Below are positions 30,661 to 33,711 of a stretch of 33,711 bases of DNA, piece after piece. Under the pieces are notes generated by a model. It made no database searches and was not told the origin of the DNA. It saw only the letters and a list, made by a program, of their open reading frames with translations. The translations under genes were made by a program, and so were the position numbers. This stretch comes from an uncultured Prevotellaceae bacterium (GTDB lineage: Bacteria > Bacteroidota > Bacteroidia > Bacteroidales > Bacteroidaceae), in contig CAMHKU010000022.1 in the NCBI GenBank assembly GCA_946185805.1, positions 1-33,711 of the forward strand, read 5' to 3'. How positions within the stretch are numbered: position 1 is the stretch's first letter; each line of letters starts with the position of its first letter.

Positions 30661-31734
30661 TCACCGCTGCTTGATGATATACTTCTGGTAATAGTTGATG
30701 AGCAGTGTGGTCATAGGCAGGGCGATAATCATGCCGAGGATGCCTAATAGCGAGCCCCAGATGCTGAGCGAGAGCAGGATGATAGCCGAGTTGAGGCCTG
30801 TGACCTGCCCCATGATCTTCGGTGTGAGAAACGTGTCCTGAATCACCTGCACCACGGCGAATACAGCCAAGGCCATGAGCAGAATGACCCAGAAGTTCTG
30901 GCCCGTGTCGGCAGCCTTGACGATAGCCAGGATGATAGTGGGGATGAAACCTACCAACTGCAGGTAAGGCACCATGTTGAGCAAGCCGATAAACATACCT
31001 AAGCCCACGGCCATGGGGAAGTCGATGATAAGAAAGCCGATGCTAAAGAGAATACCCACGCAGAGAGCCACGATGGCCTGCCCGCGGAAGTATTTGTTCA
31101 TGCCCTCCTCCACGTCGGCCACTAAGCGGCGCGCAAAGGGGCGGTAACGGCGGGGCAATAGCTGGTGCCAGCCCTGAGTAAACTGCTCGTAGTCGAGAAG
31201 TATGAAGAGCGTATAGAGCACCACCATCGTCAGCGAGAACACGCTGCTTACCACGCTGATGCTTTGCGAAATGACCGCCCACACCTTGGGAATGGTACTT
31301 TTCACGGTGTCGATGAATCCGTCCTGCGTCACCAGCTTCTTCACCTGGTCGATGTCGAGCTTGTCGTGTACGAACTGCTGCACCTGGCGGGGAATGTTGC
31401 TCATCGTCTCGTCGGTCTGTACGTAGTGCACAATGAGGTCGGCCACGCGCCCGCCCTCGGCAATCATCGGCGGAATCATCAGCAGGAAGACACCCGTAAT
31501 CACTGCGCCCGCCACCAAGAATGCCAGCAGGATGGCTGCGATACGATACTTCAGGTGGCAGCGGTACTGAAAGAACTTGACCATCGGAAACAGCAGGTAG
31601 GCCGACAGCCAGGCTAAGAAGAACGGCACGAGCACGCCGCTGAGCCTGTTGAGCAGCATGATAATGCCGACCACAATAATGACAGCCAGCACGCCGCGGA
31701 CAAAGGTGTCGAAGGTAATCTCTTTTTTCATCAT
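30661..31734 (-). CDS. AI-2E transporter family (PerM/YdiK-like) membrane protein
   Basis: The 357-aa protein has paired N-terminal helices (VRGVLAVIIVVGIIMLLNRL and VPFFLAWLSAYLLFP), a soluble middle part (about 95-170, with QQFVHDKLDIDQVKKLV) and a C-terminal helical bundle with RGQAIVALCVGILFSIGF, NMVPYLQLVGFIPTIIL and GLNSAIILLSLSIWGSLLG. This is the layout of the AI-2E/PerM family, whose members act as efflux or Na+/H+-type transporters; few truly move AI-2. The substrate here is unknown. I use the MM start at 31734 because the open frame further upstream overlaps metF and its promoter. It is divergent from metF. Confidence 0.9.
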   Translation of the reverse strand: MMKKEITFDTFVRGVLAVIIVVGIIMLLNRLSGVLVPFFLAWLSAYLLFPMVKFFQYRCHLKYRIAAILLAFLVAGAVITGVFLLMIPPMIAEGGRVADLIVHYVQTDETMSNIPRQVQQFVHDKLDIDQVKKLVTQDGFIDTVKSTIPKVWAVISQSISVVSSVFSLTMVVLYTLFILLDYEQFTQGWHQLLPRRYRPFARRLVADVEEGMNKYFRGQAIVALCVGILFSIGFLIIDFPMAVGLGMFIGLLNMVPYLQLVGFIPTIILAIVKAADTGQNFWVILLMALAVFAVVQVIQDTFLTPKIMGQVTGLNSAIILLSLSIWGSLLGILGMIIALPMTTLLINYYQKYIIKQR

Positions 31735-31742
31735 TATGGCTG

Positions 31743-31833
31743 CAAAAATACTATTTTTTTGTAGAAAACAAGCGCCCTTTAACTTCTTTAACTTCTTTAA
31801 CCCTGCAAACTCCCCAAAAAAGTAGTACCTTTG
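31743..31833. promoter_or_regulatory. Divergent promoters of the AI-2E-family gene and metF
   Basis: On the minus strand 31743-31750 reads TATTTTTG, only 9 bp from the AI-2E-family ATG, so the transcript would be nearly leaderless. On the plus strand TACCTTTG (31826-31833) lies 22 bp before the metF ATG. A nonamer repeat sits between them. Confidence 0.5.
31777..31803 (+). repeat. Nonamer repeat CTTTAACTT, 3 units
   Basis: Units CTTTAACTT, CTTTAACTT and CTTTAACCC follow without gaps between two divergent -7 boxes, another case of the 9-bp period seen in the ACTAGT arrays. Confidence 0.85.
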
Positions 31834-31855
31834 TACCCCAAATAACCAATTACCA

Positions 31856-32824
31856 ATGAGCGTTACAGAAATCATCAGCAGGCATGAGCGCCAGCAACAG
31901 TTCTCGTTTGAGGTGCTGCCACCCCTCAAGGGTACGGGCACCACGAAGCTCTTTGCCGACATCGACAAACTGGCCGAGTTGGAGCCTGCCTTCATCAATA
32001 TCACCACCCACCACTCAGAATTTGTCTACCGCGAGTTGCCCGGCGGGCAGTTTGAGCGGCTGCGCGTGCGCCGCCGCCCCGGCACCATCGCCTGTGCAGC
32101 CGCCATTCAGCAGCGCTACAAGATACCTGTGCAGCCGCACGTCATCTGTAGCGGCGCCACCGTCGAAGACATTGAGTACGAGCTGTTAGACCTGCAGTTC
32201 CTCGGCATCCACGACCTGCTGCTGCTGCGCGGCGACAAGGCCAAGGAGGACAGCCGCTTTACGCCCACCCCCGGCGGCCATGCCCACACCACCGACCTGA
32301 TACGCCAGGTGCAGCGGTTCAACGACGGCTTCTTTGCCGACGGCACGCCCATCAAGGACCCCGGCCGCAAGTTCGACTTCGGCGTGGCCTGCTATCCCGA
32401 GAAGCATGAGGAGGCGCCCAACCTGGAGCGCGACATGCTCTACCTCAAGGAGAAGCAGGATTTGGGCGCGCAGTATGCCGTGACCCAGCTGTTCTTCGAC
32501 AACCAGAAATATTTCGACTTCGTCAGCAAGGCGCGACAGATGGGCATCACCATGCCCATCATCCCCGGCATCAAGCCCATGGCGAAGCTCAGCCAGCTGA
32601 CGGTGGTGCCAAAGACGTTCCACTGCGACATACCCGAGGCGCTGGCCCGCGAGATCGTGAAGTGCAAGACCGACGACGACGCCCGCCAGCTGGGCATCGA
32701 GTGGACCACGGAGCAGTGCCGTGAGCTTTATGAGCACGGCGTAGACAATATCCACTTCTACACCGTCTCGGCCGTCGACAGCGTGGTGGAGACGGTGAGG
32801 AAAATTAAAAAATTGAAAAACTAA
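31856..32824 (+). CDS. metF: Methylenetetrahydrofolate reductase
   Basis: MetF reduces 5,10-methylene-THF to 5-methyl-THF for methionine synthesis, using FAD, in the cytoplasm. The 322-aa product shows FSFEVLPPLKG (17-27, catalytic Glu19), FINITTHHSEF, PVQPHVICSGATVEDIEYEL, LLLLRGDKAKED, FDFGVACYPEKHEEAPN, GAQYAVTQLFFDN, MPIIPGIKPM and a C-terminal GVDNIHFYTVS, all in family order. The last nine residues (VRKIKKLKN) and the stop lie in an A-rich run with rough 9-bp periodicity (AAATTAAAA, AATTGAAAA), which may have extended or replaced the natural C-terminus. It has its own promoter, and a nested palindrome separates it from the next gene. Confidence 0.96.
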   Translation: MSVTEIISRHERQQQFSFEVLPPLKGTGTTKLFADIDKLAELEPAFINITTHHSEFVYRELPGGQFERLRVRRRPGTIACAAAIQQRYKIPVQPHVICSGATVEDIEYELLDLQFLGIHDLLLLRGDKAKEDSRFTPTPGGHAHTTDLIRQVQRFNDGFFADGTPIKDPGRKFDFGVACYPEKHEEAPNLERDMLYLKEKQDLGAQYAVTQLFFDNQKYFDFVSKARQMGITMPIIPGIKPMAKLSQLTVVPKTFHCDIPEALAREIVKCKTDDDARQLGIEWTTEQCRELYEHGVDNIHFYTVSAVDSVVETVRKIKKLKN

Positions 32825-32828
32825 AAAA

Positions 32829-32895
32829 TTAAGTAACATGCAAAAAATAAGTTGGTATTTTCGAGGTACCAAGTTATTTTTTAACGGTTACTTAA
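32829..32895 (+). terminator. Nested palindrome between metF and holB, probable terminator
   Basis: An outer 9-bp stem (TTAAGTAAC 32829-32837 with GTTACTTAA 32887-32895) encloses an inner stem (32842-32857 with 32867-32882, AAAAAATAA-TTGGTA, one G-G mismatch). The inner right arm ends in six T residues, so it can act as a terminator for metF. The two-level symmetry also resembles a small mobile palindrome. Confidence 0.65.
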
Positions 32896-32921
32896 ATAGT
32901 TAAATCGTAAATATACACAGG

Positions 32922-33711
32922 GTGTCATTCAACGATGTAATAGGCCAGGACGAGGTGCGCGAGCGCCTGCTGCAGATGACCGCCGAAGGTCGCCTGCCCC
33001 ATGCCCTCATGCTCTGCGGTCCGCAGGGTGTGGGCAAGAAAGCGCTGGCCATCGCCTTCGCCTGCTATCTGCTGGACAACGGCACAGCGCCGTCGAAGGC
33101 CATGCTCAATAAGCTTGAGCACCCCGACCTGCACTTCACCTTCCCCACCATCAAGCTGCCGTCGATGGGTGCCGACCATAAGCCCGTGAGCGACGACTTC
33201 GCCCGCGAGTGGCACGAGCTGCTGATGGGTGCCGGCCCCTACTTCACCATGGACGAGTGGATGACGGCCATGGGCGGCGAAAACCAGCAGGCCATCATTA
33301 CCGCCGGCGAGAGCGACGCCCTGGTGCGCAAGCTCAGCCTGAAGTCGAGCCAGGGCGGCTACAAGGTGAGCATCGTCTGGCTGCCTGAGCGCATGAACAT
33401 TGAGTGTGCCAACAAGCTGCTGAAGCTCATTGAGGAGCCGCCACAGCAAACGGTGTTTATCATGGTGTGCGAAGAGCCCGACCGCCTGCTGGAGACCATC
33501 CGCAGCCGTGTGCAGCGCATCGACGTGAAGCGCCTGCCGCCAGACGTCATCCGACAGGCGCTCATCGAGCGGCGCGCCGTCAGCGAGGAAGCTGCCAACC
33601 GCATCAGCCGACTGGCTAACGGCTCATGGCTCAAGGCCGTGGAAGAGCTACAGGTGGGCACCGAGAACGAGCAGTTCCTCGACCTCTACATCTCGCTGAT
33701 GCGACTGGCCT
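32922..33711 (+). CDS. holB: DNA polymerase III delta-prime subunit (3' end outside window)
   Basis: Delta-prime is part of the clamp-loader complex. The 263 visible residues begin with MSFNDVIGQDEVRERLLQM from a GTG start, then RLPHALMLCGPQGVGKKALA (degenerate P-loop with Lys-Lys, usual for delta-prime), KLEHPDLHFTFPTIKLP, YKVSIVWLPERMNIECANKL, LKLIEEPPQQTVFIMVCEE and LLETIRSRVQRIDVKRLPP, the sensor-type SRVQ block. An in-frame TAA at 32901 and no ATG before the conserved start make GTG at 32922 the best choice. The zinc-binding Cys cluster normally found between the P-loop and HPDLHF is missing: that stretch reads ACYLLDNGTAPSKAMLNKLE with one Cys. Tau/gamma is excluded by the HPDLHF context and length of spacing. 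Confidence 0.88.
   Translation, partial: MSFNDVIGQDEVRERLLQMTAEGRLPHALMLCGPQGVGKKALAIAFACYLLDNGTAPSKAMLNKLEHPDLHFTFPTIKLPSMGADHKPVSDDFAREWHELLMGAGPYFTMDEWMTAMGGENQQAIITAGESDALVRKLSLKSSQGGYKVSIVWLPERMNIECANKLLKLIEEPPQQTVFIMVCEEPDRLLETIRSRVQRIDVKRLPPDVIRQALIERRAVSEEAANRISRLANGSWLKAVEELQVGTENEQFLDLYISLMRLA

Noticed and set aside
31735..32007. N-terminal extension of the AI-2E-family protein
   Set aside because: It overlaps metF and both promoters, and its sequence is not membrane-like; the MM start at 31734 fits the family.

Overview
The window looks like a chromosomal segment of a Bacteroidota bacterium, most likely Prevotella or a close relative. The evidence is the repeated TAnnTTTG promoter box ahead of genes, A-rich leaders without clear Shine-Dalgarno sites, the MurF-Alr fusion, the bifunctional Fkp enzyme, a GSCFA-domain protein, TonB receptor/lipoprotein pairs, and GC-rich coding DNA with AT-rich spacers. 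I saw no tRNA, rRNA, CRISPR array, prophage or integrase.

Layout. 1-2079 (-): an orphan galactitol-type PTS EIIC protein followed by a KduI isomerase that carries a signal peptide, cut by the window edge. 2202-3853 (+): a secreted M6-type metallopeptidase whose signal peptide is out of frame with its catalytic part across a heptanucleotide repeat. 3850-10573 (-): a probable operon of fkp, a GSCFA protein, an unknown 140-aa protein and murF-alr. 10687-12012 (+): fucP, divergent from fkp, so fucose import sits beside GDP-fucose synthesis. 12016-17481: a small lipoprotein, rpsO, a small outer-membrane barrel, bipA/typA, tsaE and a CaCA-type antiporter. 17478-26303: a cluster rich in nucleic-acid proteins, namely a secreted EEP-family nuclease, a TonB-dependent receptor, two OB-fold lipoproteins and a NUC1 endonuclease lipoprotein, interrupted by a REP-type HUH transposase with an extra C-terminal domain. 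26337-28857: a stand-alone receiver protein and a secreted GH51 arabinofuranosidase. 28858-30660: an Rpn-family nuclease flanked by two copies of one palindromic repeat. 30661-33711: an AI-2E-family membrane protein, metF, and the start of a DNA polymerase III delta-prime gene.

The most unusual feature is a set of short tandem arrays with exact periods of 7 or 9 bp, scattered through spacers and inside conserved genes. The same unit recurs at unrelated loci: CACCCAW in the peptidase and in tsaE, TGAAGAA in fkp and in the rpsO promoter, and ACTAGTNNN at the 3' end of the 140-aa gene and inside the GSCFA gene. Inside essential genes they keep the frame; in the peptidase gene the array breaks it, which makes that gene a candidate phase-variable locus. 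fkp also carries an in-frame 43-bp inverted repeat. The second main candidate is the putative extracellular nucleic-acid capture locus, and the third is periplasmic KduI paired with the orphan EIIC.
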